Positions 45,221 through 54,637 of a DNA stretch of 64,000 nt are shown here, piece by piece. How positions within the stretch are numbered: position 1 is the first letter of the stretch; every line of letters starts with the position of its first letter. The stretch is taken from contig NZ_BNAR01000026.1 of assembly GCF_014653695.1 (NCBI RefSeq), positions 1-64,000 on the forward strand, given 5' to 3'. Origin of the DNA: Lentzea cavernae. Its GTDB lineage: Bacteria > Actinomycetota > Actinomycetes > Mycobacteriales > Pseudonocardiaceae. The notes beneath the pieces were generated by a model. That model saw only the letters and a program-made list of their open reading frames with translations, had not been told where the DNA came from and searched no databases. The translations under genes were made by a program, and so were the position numbers.

Positions 45221-46420
45221 ATGACCAGCAGCAAGGCGAAGGAGGAGCACCCGCCGCAGCTCTCCGCCCGCACCATGCGCAAGATCGAACGCGCGTCGGG
45301 CTCGCTCGCGACCGCCAGCGTGTCCGAGATGGAGCGGCGGCTGCCGTGGTTCGCCCGGATGCCCGCCGACCAGCGGGCGAGCGTCCTGCTGCTGATCCAG
45401 AACGGCGTGGCGGGGTTCTGCGAGTGGCTGCACGACCGGCAGCAGGCCATCCGGCTGACCGCCGACGCGTTCCGCAGCGCCCCCAAGGACATCTCCCGCT
45501 GGGTCAGCCTGCGCCAGACCGTCGAACTGGTCCGGATCGCCCTGGAGCTGTTCGAGGGGCAGTTGCCCGAGATGGCGGCGAACGACGCGGAGCGCGCGCT
45601 GCTGATGGAGGGCGTGCTGCGGTACGGGCGGGAGATCGCCTTCTCGGCCGCCACCTCCTACGCGGCGGCCGCCGAGGCGCGCGGCGCGTGGGACGCCCGG
45701 CTGGAGGCGCTGGTCGTCGACGGCATCGTGCGCGGCGACCCCGAGGAGTCGTTGCTCTCCCGCGCGGCCGCCCTGGGCTGGGACCCGGCGCTGGAAGCCA
45801 CGGTTCTCGTCGGCAACCCCGGCGGCGAGGACCCACCCGCGATCATCTACTCGGTGCGCAGCAAGGCCGCCCGTGCGAGCCGGCCGGTGCTGCTGTCCGT
45901 GCAGGGCTCACGGCTGGTCGTCGTGCTCGGCGGGCCGACGGAGACCGGGGAGGACGTGCTCGGGCGCATCGCCGAGGGCTTCGGCGAGGGCCCGGTCGTG
46001 GCGGGGCCCACGGTGGCCAGCCTGTCCGAGGCCCACCGCAGCGCCAGTGACGCGCTGAGCGGGCTGCGGGCCGTGGTCGGCTGGCCCGCGGCGCCCAGGC
46101 CCGTCCGATCGCTCGACCTGCTGCCGGAACGGGCCCTGGCCGGCGATCCGGAGGCCGAGTGGCAGCTCGTGGACAGGGTCGCCCGGCCGCTGGAGGACGC
46201 GGGCGGCGCGCTGCTGGAGACCGTGGACGCCTTCCTCGAGGTGGGCGGCGTGCTCGAGACGTGCGCGAAAAGACTGTTCGTGCACCCGAACACGGTCAGA
46301 TATCGCCTTCGGCGCGTTCAGGAAATGACGGGAAGAAATGCACATGACGCTCGAGACGCACTTGTGCTTCGCGTCGCATTGTCTGTAGGACGTCTAGCGC
46401 GCTCCCGGGGCCTGTGGTAG
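45221..46420 (+). CDS. fasR: PucR-family regulator of fatty acid synthesis (FasR-like)
   Basis: A 399-residue PucR-type regulator: a middle GGDEF-like CdaR domain and a C-terminal HTH_30 (DAFLEVGGVLETCAKRLF, VHPNTVRYRLRRVQEMTG). Its position just upstream of fabD in the same direction matches FasR of Streptomyces coelicolor, an activator of the fabD-fabH-acpP-fabF operon. The name rests on this synteny. ATG 45221 is the clear start. Confidence 0.88.
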   Translation: MTSSKAKEEHPPQLSARTMRKIERASGSLATASVSEMERRLPWFARMPADQRASVLLLIQNGVAGFCEWLHDRQQAIRLTADAFRSAPKDISRWVSLRQTVELVRIALELFEGQLPEMAANDAERALLMEGVLRYGREIAFSAATSYAAAAEARGAWDARLEALVVDGIVRGDPEESLLSRAAALGWDPALEATVLVGNPGGEDPPAIIYSVRSKAARASRPVLLSVQGSRLVVVLGGPTETGEDVLGRIAEGFGEGPVVAGPTVASLSEAHRSASDALSGLRAVVGWPAAPRPVRSLDLLPERALAGDPEAEWQLVDRVARPLEDAGGALLETVDAFLEVGGVLETCAKRLFVHPNTVRYRLRRVQEMTGRNAHDARDALVLRVALSVGRLARSRGLW

Positions 46421-46528
46421 CCAAGAGCGTGTGACGGACTTCGCACACAGCCGTTGGAGTGAGGGCCAAACGACTGTCCACCGCGCTGAGCTGCGGTGAC
46501 GTCGCGGAGCGTTCACCAGGCCGACACT

Positions 46529-46547
46529 TTTGTAGGGTCTCTACAAA
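46529..46547. promoter_or_regulatory. TTTGTAG-N5-CTACAAA palindrome upstream of fabD
   Basis: A perfect 7-bp inverted repeat with a 5-base spacer, 68 bases upstream of the chosen fabD start and 109 bases after the fasR stop. It is AT-rich compared with the surroundings and is a good candidate FasR operator. Confidence 0.55.
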
Positions 46548-46614
46548 TACGATCGCAGTACTTCGTTCTTCACAGCATGGGGTACCGGTGGGTTCACCAG
46601 CTTTAGTAATCGAC

Positions 46615-47544
46615 GTGATCGCACTCCTCGCGCCCGGACAAGGGTCCCAGACGCCCGGCATGCTCACCCCCTGGCTCGAACTGGAGGGGGCGGAGAAGCA
46701 GGTCCGGACGTGGTCGGAGATCACGGGGCTCGACCTGGTGCGCCTCGGCACCACCGCGGAGGCCGGCGAGATCGTCGACACCGCGATCACCCAGCCGCTG
46801 GTCGTGGCACTCGCGCTGCTCGCGTTCGACGAGCTGCGCCGCCGCGTCGAACTGCCGTCCGCCGTCGTCGTCGGCGGCCACTCGGTCGGTGAGCTCGCCG
46901 CCGCGTCGGTCGCGGGCGTCATCAGCGCCGACGACGCCGTCGCCCTGGCCGCCGTGCGCGGTCGTGCGATGGCCGAGGCGTGCGCCCTCGAGCCGACCGG
47001 CATGGCCGCGGTGCTCGGCGGCGACGAGCAGGAGGTGCTCGCGCGCCTCGAGGAGCTCGGCCTCGTCCCGGCCAACCGCAACGGCGCGAGCCAGATCGTC
47101 GCGGCCGGTCCCCACCCCGCGCTCGACGAGCTCGCGGCGAACCCGCCCGGCACGGCGAAGGTCCGCAAGCTGGCCGTCGCGGGCGCGTTCCACACCAAGT
47201 ACATGGCGCCGGCAGAAGACGCCGTGCGCGCGCGTGCCGCCGAAGTCACCACGCACGACCCGTCGCTGCCGCTGCTGTCCAACAAGGACGGTCAGCTCGT
47301 CACCGAGGGCTCCGAGGTGCTGGCGCGCCTGGTCTCCCAGGTCACGAGCCCGGTCCGCTGGGACGTCTGCCAGGCCACCCTCGTCGAGCGCGGCGTCACC
47401 GGCTCGGTCGAGCTGCCGCCCGCCGGCGTGCTGACGGGTCTCGCCAAGCGTGCGATGAAGGGCACCGCAACCCTCGCCCTGAAGACCCCTGACCAGCTCG
47501 AGAAGGTCGCGGAGCTCTTCGACACAGTTGGAGCCGTTAAGTGA
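46615..47544 (+). CDS. fabD: malonyl-CoA:ACP transacylase
   Basis: A 309-residue acyltransferase with the AT fold: VIALLAPGQGSQTPGM at the start, catalytic Ser in GGHSVGELAAAS and His in GAFHTKYM. It loads malonyl groups onto ACP. GTG 46615 gives the usual actinobacterial N-terminus; GTG 46588 is possible. The stop overlaps the fabH start by 4 bases. Confidence 0.93.
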   Translation: MIALLAPGQGSQTPGMLTPWLELEGAEKQVRTWSEITGLDLVRLGTTAEAGEIVDTAITQPLVVALALLAFDELRRRVELPSAVVVGGHSVGELAAASVAGVISADDAVALAAVRGRAMAEACALEPTGMAAVLGGDEQEVLARLEELGLVPANRNGASQIVAAGPHPALDELAANPPGTAKVRKLAVAGAFHTKYMAPAEDAVRARAAEVTTHDPSLPLLSNKDGQLVTEGSEVLARLVSQVTSPVRWDVCQATLVERGVTGSVELPPAGVLTGLAKRAMKGTATLALKTPDQLEKVAELFDTVGAVK

Positions 47545-48518
47545 CGACCTTCCAGGCCCCGCAGCCGTCCGCGGGTAGCCGCATCCTCGGCCTCGGCAGC
47601 TACCAGCCCGAGACCGTGGTGAGCAACCACGACCTCGCCGCGCGCATGGACACCTCGGACGAGTGGATCCGCGAACGCGTCGGCATCGCCAACAGGCGCG
47701 TGGCCGCGAAGGACGAGGGCGTCGTCGACATGTCCGTCCTCGCGGGCGGCAAGGCGATCGAGGACGCGGGCCTCTCGCCGCAGGACATCGGCGGCGTGAT
47801 CGTGGCGACGTGCACCATGCCGTCGACCATCCCGAACGCCGCCGCGCAGGTCGCCACCAGGCTCGGCATCACCGCCGCGGCCGCGTTCGACCTGAACGCC
47901 GCGTGCGCGGGCTTCTGCTACGCCGTCGCGACCGCCGCGGACATCGTCCGCGCGGGAACGGTGAAGAACGTCCTCGTCATCGGCGCGGAGAAGCTCACCG
48001 ACTGGACCCACCAGGACGACCGCTCGACCGCGATCATCTTCGCGGACGGCGCCGGTGCCGTCGTGGTCGGCGCCAGCGACACGAACGAGATCGGCCCCGT
48101 CGCCTGGGGCTCGGACGGCTCGATGTCCGAGGTCATCAGGATCGACGACCGCGACTCGTTCATCCACCAGGAGGGCCAGACGGTCTTCCGGTGGGCCACC
48201 ACGCAGGTCGCCCCGGTGGCGATCCGCGCGGCCGAACTGGCGGGCGTCGAACTGTCCGACGTGGACGTGTTCGTCCCGCACCAGGCGAACCTGAGGATCA
48301 TCGAGGCGATCGCCAAGCGCCTGCGCAAGCAGGGTGCGCGCGAGGACCTGAAGGTCGCCCGAGACATCGTCGAATCCGGCAACACCTCCTCCGCCTCGGT
48401 CCCCATGGCACTGGACCACATGAGGGCGGCGGGCGAGATCTCCTCCGGGGATGTCGTGCTGATGGTCGGTTTCGGCGCGGGCCTGTCCTACGCGGGACAG
48501 GTGGTCCGGTGCCCGTGA
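47541..48518 (+). CDS. fabH: beta-ketoacyl-ACP synthase III
   Basis: A 325-residue KAS III with catalytic Cys in NAACAGFCYA, His in PHQANLRI and Asn in ESGNTSSAS. It condenses an acyl-CoA primer with malonyl-ACP to start chains; in actinomycetes it prefers branched primers. It is coupled to fabD by a GTGA overlap. Confidence 0.96.
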   Translation: MTTFQAPQPSAGSRILGLGSYQPETVVSNHDLAARMDTSDEWIRERVGIANRRVAAKDEGVVDMSVLAGGKAIEDAGLSPQDIGGVIVATCTMPSTIPNAAAQVATRLGITAAAAFDLNAACAGFCYAVATAADIVRAGTVKNVLVIGAEKLTDWTHQDDRSTAIIFADGAGAVVVGASDTNEIGPVAWGSDGSMSEVIRIDDRDSFIHQEGQTVFRWATTQVAPVAIRAAELAGVELSDVDVFVPHQANLRIIEAIAKRLRKQGAREDLKVARDIVESGNTSSASVPMALDHMRAAGEISSGDVVLMVGFGAGLSYAGQVVRCP

Positions 48519-48564
48519 GCACCACCCCCGGTTTTTCCATCGTTTCAATCGAAAGGGAACTTCA

Positions 48565-48801
48565 GTGAGCGACACCGTCCTTTCCGGCCTTGCCGAGATC
48601 GTCGAAGAGGTCGCCGGCGTTGCCGCCGACGACGTCACCGCTGACAAGTCCTTCGTGGACGACCTGGACATCGACTCGCTGTCGATGGTCGAGATCGCCG
48701 TCCAAGCCGAGGACAAGTTCGGCGTGAAGATCCCCGACGACGAGCTGGCCAACCTCAAGACCGTTGGTGACGCGGTGAACTACATCACCAGCAACAAGTG
48801 A
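48565..48801 (+). CDS. acpP: acyl carrier protein
   Basis: A 78-residue acidic four-helix protein with the phosphopantetheine Ser in DIDSLSMVEI. It carries growing fatty chains. The GTG at 48565 has AAGGGA 6 bases upstream, and the stop overlaps fabF by 4 bases. Confidence 0.97.
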   Translation: MSDTVLSGLAEIVEEVAGVAADDVTADKSFVDDLDIDSLSMVEIAVQAEDKFGVKIPDDELANLKTVGDAVNYITSNK

Positions 48802-50033
48802 CTTCGGGCATCGAGGTCGTCATCACCGGGCTGGGTGCCACCACCCCGCTCGGTGGTGATGTCACGTCCACCTGGGACGCGCTTCTGGCCGGCAAGAGCG
48901 GGGTCCGCCCCATGACCCACGACTGGGTCGAGAAGTACGACCTGCCGGTCAAGATCGCGTCGCAGCTCGTGGTGGACCCGACCGAGGTGCTCCCCCGAGT
49001 CGAGGCACGCCGCCTGGACCGCTCCGAGCAGGTCGCCATCGTGGCGTCCCGCCAGGCGTGGTCCGACGCGGGCCACAACGACGACACCGTCGACCGCCAG
49101 CGCCTCGCCGTGATCATCGGCACGGGCATCGGCGGCGCGATCACCCTCCTGACCCAGGACGACCTCCTGGAGACGCAGGGCCTGCGCAAGGTGTCGCCGC
49201 TGACCGTCCCGATGCTGATGCCGAACGGCCCGGCCGCGCACGTGGGCCTGGAGCTGCGGGCACAGGCGGGCGTGCACGCCCCGGTCTCCGCCTGTGCGTC
49301 CGGCGCCGAGGCCATCGCCTGGGCCTACCGCATGATCATGTCCGGCGAAGCCGACGTGGTCGTCGCGGGCGGCGCCGAAGCGTGCATCACGGCCATCCCG
49401 GTGGCGGGCTTCTCGCAGGCCCGCACCATGAGCACCCGCAACGACGAGCCGGAGAAGGCCTCGCGCCCGTTCGACACGGGCCGCGACGGCTTCGTCCTCG
49501 GCGAGGGCGCGGGCGTCATGGTCCTGGAACGCCGCGAGTTCGCGGAAGCCCGTGGCGCCAAGGTCTACGGCCGTCTCGCCGGCATCGGCACCTCGGCCGA
49601 CGGCTACCACATCACCGCCCCGGACCCCGAGGGCGTGGGCCAGTCCCGCGCCATCGCCGCGTCGCTGCGGTCCGGCGGCATCGACCCGGCCGACGTGGGC
49701 CACGTGAACTGCCACGCCACGTCCACCCCGGTGGGCGACGTCGCGGAGACCGTGGCGATCCGCAAGGCGATCGGCGACCACCCGGTCCTGACCGCCCCGA
49801 AGGGCGCCCTGGGCCACCTGCTGGGCGCGGCAGGAGCGGTCGAGGCCATCGTGACCGTCCTCTCGATCCGCGACGGCATCGTTCCCCAGACCCTCAACCT
49901 GGAGAACCTCGACCCGGCCGTCACCCTGGACGTGGTGGCGGGCGAACCCCGCAAGATCAAGCTGGAGGCCGCCGTGAACGACTCGTTCGGCTTCGGCGGC
50001 CACAACGTGGCCCTGGCCTTCACCCCGGCCTAG
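48798..50033 (+). CDS. fabF: beta-ketoacyl-ACP synthase II
   Basis: A 411-residue KAS II with catalytic Cys in VSACASGAEAI and the two His in NCHATSTPVGD and GALGHLLGA. It elongates acyl-ACP. It is the last gene of the fas operon; a terminator follows. Confidence 0.96.
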   Translation: MTSGIEVVITGLGATTPLGGDVTSTWDALLAGKSGVRPMTHDWVEKYDLPVKIASQLVVDPTEVLPRVEARRLDRSEQVAIVASRQAWSDAGHNDDTVDRQRLAVIIGTGIGGAITLLTQDDLLETQGLRKVSPLTVPMLMPNGPAAHVGLELRAQAGVHAPVSACASGAEAIAWAYRMIMSGEADVVVAGGAEACITAIPVAGFSQARTMSTRNDEPEKASRPFDTGRDGFVLGEGAGVMVLERREFAEARGAKVYGRLAGIGTSADGYHITAPDPEGVGQSRAIAASLRSGGIDPADVGHVNCHATSTPVGDVAETVAIRKAIGDHPVLTAPKGALGHLLGAAGAVEAIVTVLSIRDGIVPQTLNLENLDPAVTLDVVAGEPRKIKLEAAVNDSFGFGGHNVALAFTPA

Positions 50034-50052
50034 GTACCACCGCACCACCCGG

Positions 50053-50081
50053 CGCCCCGGTCCGCACTGCGGACCGGGGCG
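50053..50081 (+). terminator. fas operon terminator
   Basis: A 13-bp perfect GC-rich stem (cgccccggtccgc and complement) with ACT loop, 19 bases after the fabF stop, followed by TTGTG. Confidence 0.85.
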
Positions 50082-50561
50082 TTGTGCGTTCCAGGCCAAG
50101 ACGGGGGCGAGGCGGGCAGCGCAGGGCGGGCGAGGTAGAGCGCGGCGGAGGGCGGCACGGCGTGGAGGTAGAGCAGCACGGCGGACCTTGGGGCGCGGGG
50201 AACACAGCTGACGGACGCGATCGGGGCGAGCGGTGTGGAGGGACGCTGCGCGGCGGGCCGCGGCGCGGAACGCGGCGGGCCCGTGGGCGCGGCGCGGAAC
50301 GCGAATCGCGCTGACGCCCAAGGGCTCGGCGCACTCCACTCAAAGCAACAGCAAGCCGCCCAAAAGCAACAGGCGTGCCATCAACCCGCGAGCGGCGCCG
50401 GCCGGTCCTCGATCAGATTGTGGGGGTCTGGGGGCGGCGCCCCCAGGAAGCAGCCGCAGCACAAGCCCGCAACCCGCCCACCTGCGAACAACGAACCGCC
50501 ACCCGCCAACGAACCAGGGGGACGACCTACGCAACCGTTGCGCCACAACAAAAGCGCACCC
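50082..50561. other. 480-base intergenic stretch with short direct repeats
   Basis: No credible gene. The left part (50100-50300) is extremely GC-rich with purine-heavy runs, and the decamer GAGGTAGAGC repeats at 50132 and 50165, 33 bases apart. Long open frames here are low-complexity and lack ribosome sites. It marks the junction where extra DNA separates fabF from its usual neighbour DUF3145. Confidence 0.5.
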
Positions 50562-51134
50562 TCAGCACTTCTCCATCTGGGGGTTCCGGTTCTCCGCCGC
50601 CTCGTCCACCTTCAACTCCCCACCCTCCCAGACCAACACATAAACCACCCGCCACCGAATACAAGCCTCGGGCAAAGCAGGCGGTGCCTTCTCAACGTCC
50701 TGAGTGGACACGAACGAGATCAGAACCCGCAACCGCCGCCCCACCACGTCGGACTCGACCCGCTGCACCACCATCCCGCCGTCCCGGGTGGTCTCGTAAG
50801 CAGCGATCCACCCGGCCTCCGAGGTCACGGAAACCCGCCGAGCCGACACCACTCCACGCCAAGAGGCGAAGTCCAGCGAGTTGATCGCGTCGAAGTACTC
50901 CTGCAGCACCCGCTGCACGGACGTCCGGTCCGGGTGTGTGAACGAGTCCGGGCTGAGCCGGACCTCCGCGGGCCCCGGCAGCGGTCCCGCGACCGACGAG
51001 GACTCGACGGCCGGTGTCCCCTTGGCCTCGGCCGGACGTGCGTAGACGGTGCGGCCCACCATTCCCGCCGCCACCGCCGCACCGGTGATCACCACCACGG
51101 CCGGCACCAGCCAGCGGCTCGCCACGCTCCCCAC
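50562..51134 (-). CDS. membrane-anchored protein with NTF2-like domain
   Basis: A 190-residue protein with one N-terminal membrane helix (WLVPAVVVITGAAVAAGMV), a linker rich in Ser/Pro, and a C-terminal NTF2-like region (VQRVLQEYFDAINSLDFASW start helix, RVVYVLVWEGGELKVDEA). Such lipoprotein/anchor proteins have no defined job. Start GTG 51134; the ribosome site is modest. Confidence 0.6.
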   Translation of the reverse strand: MGSVASRWLVPAVVVITGAAVAAGMVGRTVYARPAEAKGTPAVESSSVAGPLPGPAEVRLSPDSFTHPDRTSVQRVLQEYFDAINSLDFASWRGVVSARRVSVTSEAGWIAAYETTRDGGMVVQRVESDVVGRRLRVLISFVSTQDVEKAPPALPEACIRWRVVYVLVWEGGELKVDEAAENRNPQMEKC

Positions 51135-51736
51135 GACCGCAGCCTAGTCGTACGGCGCGGCGGGCAGCCGAGGCCCGCTCATGAACAGGCGGCGTTACAT
51201 CAAAACACAATATTCACTCGAACGATTTCGTCACACGAGAATTCATCTAGATGCATGTGGCAAGACAATGTTTGCTACATAGAAGTCGGTATCCAATCTC
51301 CTCCAACGAATGGGTTCCAATGGTCCATCCAGTACCGCCATTCGGCCGCACCAAACACGCAATCGCAGCCAATCAAGGCTTCACTCGGAAAGAGCAGCCA
51401 ACACAGCGCGTGCACGACCGGTACCCCCTTGCGACTATACGTCGAGGACGAAATGGAATACCGCAGCTCAGAGGGGTCGAGGATACGGAACGTCACTGTG
51501 CCGTCTAGCGGAAACGGAGTAAAGGGCCGGTCAGGCCACCGGCAGCAAACATCTCAACCGGGTGAGATGGACCCAAACCTCATCACGTCGAGTCACATAC
51601 GCACCGGTAACCAATGGTCTTTCGGACACGAACGGGGGACCCATATGACTCGAACGGCGGATTCCCCATAGCTGCGAAATTGTGCGGGAATATGCCGCGT
51701 CAAACAAAACGCAAACGAGTCAGGGAGGGGAATTCG
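51135..51736. other. low-GC intergenic region upstream of lanKC
   Basis: About 600 bases without a gene I can support. GC is low (24 of 60 bases at 51241-51300). Two small open frames (51251-51508 on plus, 51275-51496 on minus) lack ribosome sites and recognisable motifs; the minus one is Trp-rich and could be a fragment. The promoter of the lanthipeptide genes must lie toward its right end. Confidence 0.45.
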
Positions 51737-54301
51737 GTGGACCTCAGATACGAGGCGTACTGCTTCGCCGATCGGCAGTTCTACGATCTGCAGAGCAGCA
51801 CCGAAACCACTCCCGCGGACGACTTTTCCACTGAACTCCCCGCTCTCCCGGCCGGCTGGGCCACGGTGGAGCGCAACGTGTGGAGGCACCACCACCCGAA
51901 GGGTGTGGAGCTCCCCAACCAGGGGTGGAAGATCCACGTCTCCGCCGGGCTCGACAACGCGGGCCGGGTGTTGAAGGCGACCTTCGACTACTGCGTCGAG
52001 CGGCGCATCCCCTTCAAGTACCTGCAGACGATTTCGATCGTCCTGGCCCGCAACTCGAAGTACGCGCCGCGGGACGGCAGCGGCAAGCTGATCACGATCT
52101 ACCCGGTGGACGCCGAGCAGCTCGAGACGATCTGCACCGAGTTGGCGCAGGTCCTCGACGGTGAGCACGGGGCGTACATCCTCAGCGACCTGCGCTTCGG
52201 CAAGGGGCCGCTGTACGTGCGCTACGGCGGGTTCGCCGAGCAGTGGCTGGAGGTCGACGGGCAGCAGGTGCTCGCGATCGCGGGTCCGGACGGCGAGCTC
52301 GTCGCGGACAGGCGCAAGCCGGTGTTCAGCCTCCCCGAGTGGATCGAGCTGCCCGCCTTCCTCAAGCCGCACCTGGCCGAGCGCAACGCCGGCGACCCCG
52401 CGAAGTTCCCCTACGAGATCAAGAGGTCGCTGCACTTCTCCAACGGTGGCGGTGTCTACCTCGCGACGCGCAGGAGCGACGGCAAGGAGGTCGTGCTCAA
52501 GGAGGCGCGGCCGCACGCCGGGCTCGACCGCGAGGGCCGTGACGCCGTGGCGAGGCTCGAGCTCGAGCACGAGATCCTCACGAAACTGCACGGGATCGAC
52601 GGTGTTCCCGAGGTGTACGACCGCTTCACGGAGTGGGAGCACCTGTTCGTGGCCATGGAGTTCATGCCGGGGCGCTCGCTCGGGCAGTGGCTCGGCCACA
52701 ACTACCCGTTGACGCACAAGGACACGACGCCCGAGCTCCTCGAGGACTACCGCGTCAGGGCCCAGGCGCTGATCGCCAAGGTCGAGGACCTGGTCGAGCG
52801 GGTGCACGAACGCGGTGTCGTGTTCGGCGACCTGCACACCATGAACATCCTGGTCGGCGAGGACGACGAGGTCTCGCTCATCGACTTCGAGCTGTCGTCG
52901 ACGATCGAGGACGTGCACCGCCCGACGCTGGGCGCGCCGGGGTTCCAGGCGCCGAAGGACCGCGAGGGCTTCGACATCGACGCCTACCCGCTGGCCGCGC
53001 TCAAGCTGTGGATCTTCCTGCCGCTCAACGCGGTGCTGGAGCTCGCGCCGGCCAAGCTGCGCCAGCACGTGCACGTGATCACCGACCGGTTCGGGCTCTC
53101 CGAGAACTACCAGCGGGAGATCCTCGACGTGCTCACGCCGCGCGTCGACCCGCCGGCAGACCCCGCGTTCACCTCGTTCGACGACGAGAACCCGGACTGG
53201 GCGGTCGTGCGCAAGGAGATCGCCACGGCGATCCTGCACAGCGCGACGCCGCACCGGAAGGACCGCCTGTTCCCCGGCGACATCGAACAGTTCGAGACCG
53301 GCGGGCTCGGTTTCGGGCACGGCGCGGCGGGTGTGCTGCACGCGCTCGCGGACAGCGGCGAGGGCCGCCACCCCGAGCACGAGCAGTGGCTGGTCGAGGC
53401 GGTCCGCAACGATCCGCCCAAGCAGCCCGGATTCTTCGTCGGCGCGCACGGCATCGCGCACGTGCTGGAGAACTTCGGCCACCACGACATCGCGACCGAG
53501 CTCGTCGAGAGCTACGTCCCGCTCGTCCGCACCACGCAGGACCACGGGCTCAGCGCCGGCCTGTCCGGCATCGGCCTCAACCTGCTGCACTTCGCGGACT
53601 CGCGCGACGACCGGAACTTCACCACCCAGGCCGAGGAGCTGGCCGAACGGCTCGCGGCGCAGCTCTCCGAAGCACCCCCGCCCGGTCAGAAGGCGAGGGC
53701 GGGACTGCTGCACGGCTGGTCAGGCCCCGCGTTGTTCTTCCTGCGCCTGTTCGAGCACACGGCGGACCCGCGCTGGCTTGACCTGTCCGAACAGGCGCTC
53801 GAACGCGACCTGGCCGAGACGATGGTCGCGCTGGACGGTTCTCTGCAGGTGCGCGACGGCACGTTCCGAAGCCTGCCGTACGTGGGCATCGGCGGCGCGG
53901 GAATCGCGTTGGTGCTGACGGAGTTCGCGAAGATCGCGCCGGAACGTCCCTGCGCGGCAAGGCTTCCCGAGCTGCTCGGCGGGTGCACCGGCGAGTTCGT
54001 CATCCAGCCCGCGTTCACGCTGGGCAGGGCCGGACTGGTGGCGGCGCTGGCCCACGCGACCAGGCACCAGCCGGACGAGCGCCTCGAACGCGCCGTCCAG
54101 CAGCACCTCAGGGCACTCGGCTGGCACGCCGTGCGCTACGGCGGAGGGCTCGCCTTTCCCGGTGTGCAGCTGCGCCGGCTCTCCATGGACCTCAACACCG
54201 GCGGTGCGGGCGTGCTGCTCGCCATCGCCTCCACAGTGGACGGACGTCCACCACTCCCCTTCCTCGGAAGGGCCCAGGCCCCGGTCCTCTCGGACCGGTA
54301 G
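51737..54301 (+). CDS. class III lanthipeptide synthetase (LanKC)
   Basis: An 854-residue trifunctional enzyme that phosphorylates Ser/Thr, eliminates phosphate and cyclises. N-terminal lyase-like domain (1-220), kinase (230-480: Lys255 in VVLKEARP, Asp365 in VVFGDLHTMNI, DFE in LIDFELSS) and a C-terminal LanC-like barrel (520-850: GFGHGAAGVLHAL, LLHGWSGPALF, FTLGRAGLVAAL) without the zinc CHG/Cys ligands, which distinguishes class III from class IV. GTG 51737 has GGGAGGGG upstream. The next gene encodes its substrate. Confidence 0.92.
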   Translation: MDLRYEAYCFADRQFYDLQSSTETTPADDFSTELPALPAGWATVERNVWRHHHPKGVELPNQGWKIHVSAGLDNAGRVLKATFDYCVERRIPFKYLQTISIVLARNSKYAPRDGSGKLITIYPVDAEQLETICTELAQVLDGEHGAYILSDLRFGKGPLYVRYGGFAEQWLEVDGQQVLAIAGPDGELVADRRKPVFSLPEWIELPAFLKPHLAERNAGDPAKFPYEIKRSLHFSNGGGVYLATRRSDGKEVVLKEARPHAGLDREGRDAVARLELEHEILTKLHGIDGVPEVYDRFTEWEHLFVAMEFMPGRSLGQWLGHNYPLTHKDTTPELLEDYRVRAQALIAKVEDLVERVHERGVVFGDLHTMNILVGEDDEVSLIDFELSSTIEDVHRPTLGAPGFQAPKDREGFDIDAYPLAALKLWIFLPLNAVLELAPAKLRQHVHVITDRFGLSENYQREILDVLTPRVDPPADPAFTSFDDENPDWAVVRKEIATAILHSATPHRKDRLFPGDIEQFETGGLGFGHGAAGVLHALADSGEGRHPEHEQWLVEAVRNDPPKQPGFFVGAHGIAHVLENFGHHDIATELVESYVPLVRTTQDHGLSAGLSGIGLNLLHFADSRDDRNFTTQAEELAERLAAQLSEAPPPGQKARAGLLHGWSGPALFFLRLFEHTADPRWLDLSEQALERDLAETMVALDGSLQVRDGTFRSLPYVGIGGAGIALVLTEFAKIAPERPCAARLPELLGGCTGEFVIQPAFTLGRAGLVAALAHATRHQPDERLERAVQQHLRALGWHAVRYGGGLAFPGVQLRRLSMDLNTGGAGVLLAIASTVDGRPPLPFLGRAQAPVLSDR

Positions 54302-54329
54302 CAAGATCCCTCGAAACTAGGAGACAGTC

Positions 54330-54494
54330 ATGGGCTTCATCCTCGACATGCAGGACCTCGAGACCCCCGAGGCGCCGAGCAACGCGATGGCGTCGGGCCA
54401 CGGCGGCGGCGGTGGCGGCGGCTCCACGACCGCGTCCAACGCGTCGCTGCTGCTCCCCTGCTCGCACAGCACCGTCAGCCTGCTGGCCTGCTGA
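54330..54494 (+). CDS. class III lanthipeptide precursor peptide
   Basis: A 54-residue precursor. The leader (ILDMQDLETPEAP) resembles SapB/RamS-type leaders. A run of seven Gly (25-31) precedes a core with two ring motifs: Ser36-x2-Ser39-x4-Cys44 and Ser47-x2-Ser50-x3-Cys54. The second is the canonical lanthionine/labionin spacing; the first is one residue longer. AGGAGA lies 6 bases before ATG 54330. Two hairpins separate it from the exporter genes, which probably keeps the precursor transcript abundant. Confidence 0.88.
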   Translation: MGFILDMQDLETPEAPSNAMASGHGGGGGGGSTTASNASLLLPCSHSTVSLLAC

Positions 54495-54523
54495 CCTGCG
54501 CCTCAACTGAAACACCGCGGTGA

Positions 54524-54554
54524 GTGAGCGGCATAGGCGAAGTATGCCGCTCAC
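54524..54554 (+). terminator. hairpin after the precursor gene
   Basis: A perfect 12-bp stem (gtgagcggcata and complement) with a 7-base loop, 29 bases after the lanA stop. It has no long U tract, so partial termination or 3'-end stabilisation is as likely as full stop. Confidence 0.7.
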
Positions 54555-54565
54555 CCTCCGACTGC

Positions 54566-54597
54566 AGGGCCCGGCAGCCGGCCAGCTGTCGGGCCCT
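54566..54597 (+). terminator. second hairpin before the exporter genes
   Basis: A 13-bp stem with one G-U pair (agggcccggcagc / gctgtcgggccct) and 6-base loop, 12 bases after the first hairpin. Together they could reduce read-through into the ABC genes. Confidence 0.6.
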
Positions 54598-54637
54598 CGC
54601 TCATGATGCGCCCTGAAGACCCCCGGAGGAACAGCCG

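Noticed and set aside
51275..51496. 73-codon minus-strand open frame upstream of lanKC
   Set aside because: Trp-rich and not obviously random, but no ribosome site or known motif; left as unexplained intergenic DNA.
50235..51671. 478-codon plus-strand open frame
   Set aside because: Low-complexity Gln/Pro/Arg-rich translation, no ribosome site, and it is antisense to the membrane-anchored NTF2-like gene at 50562-51134.
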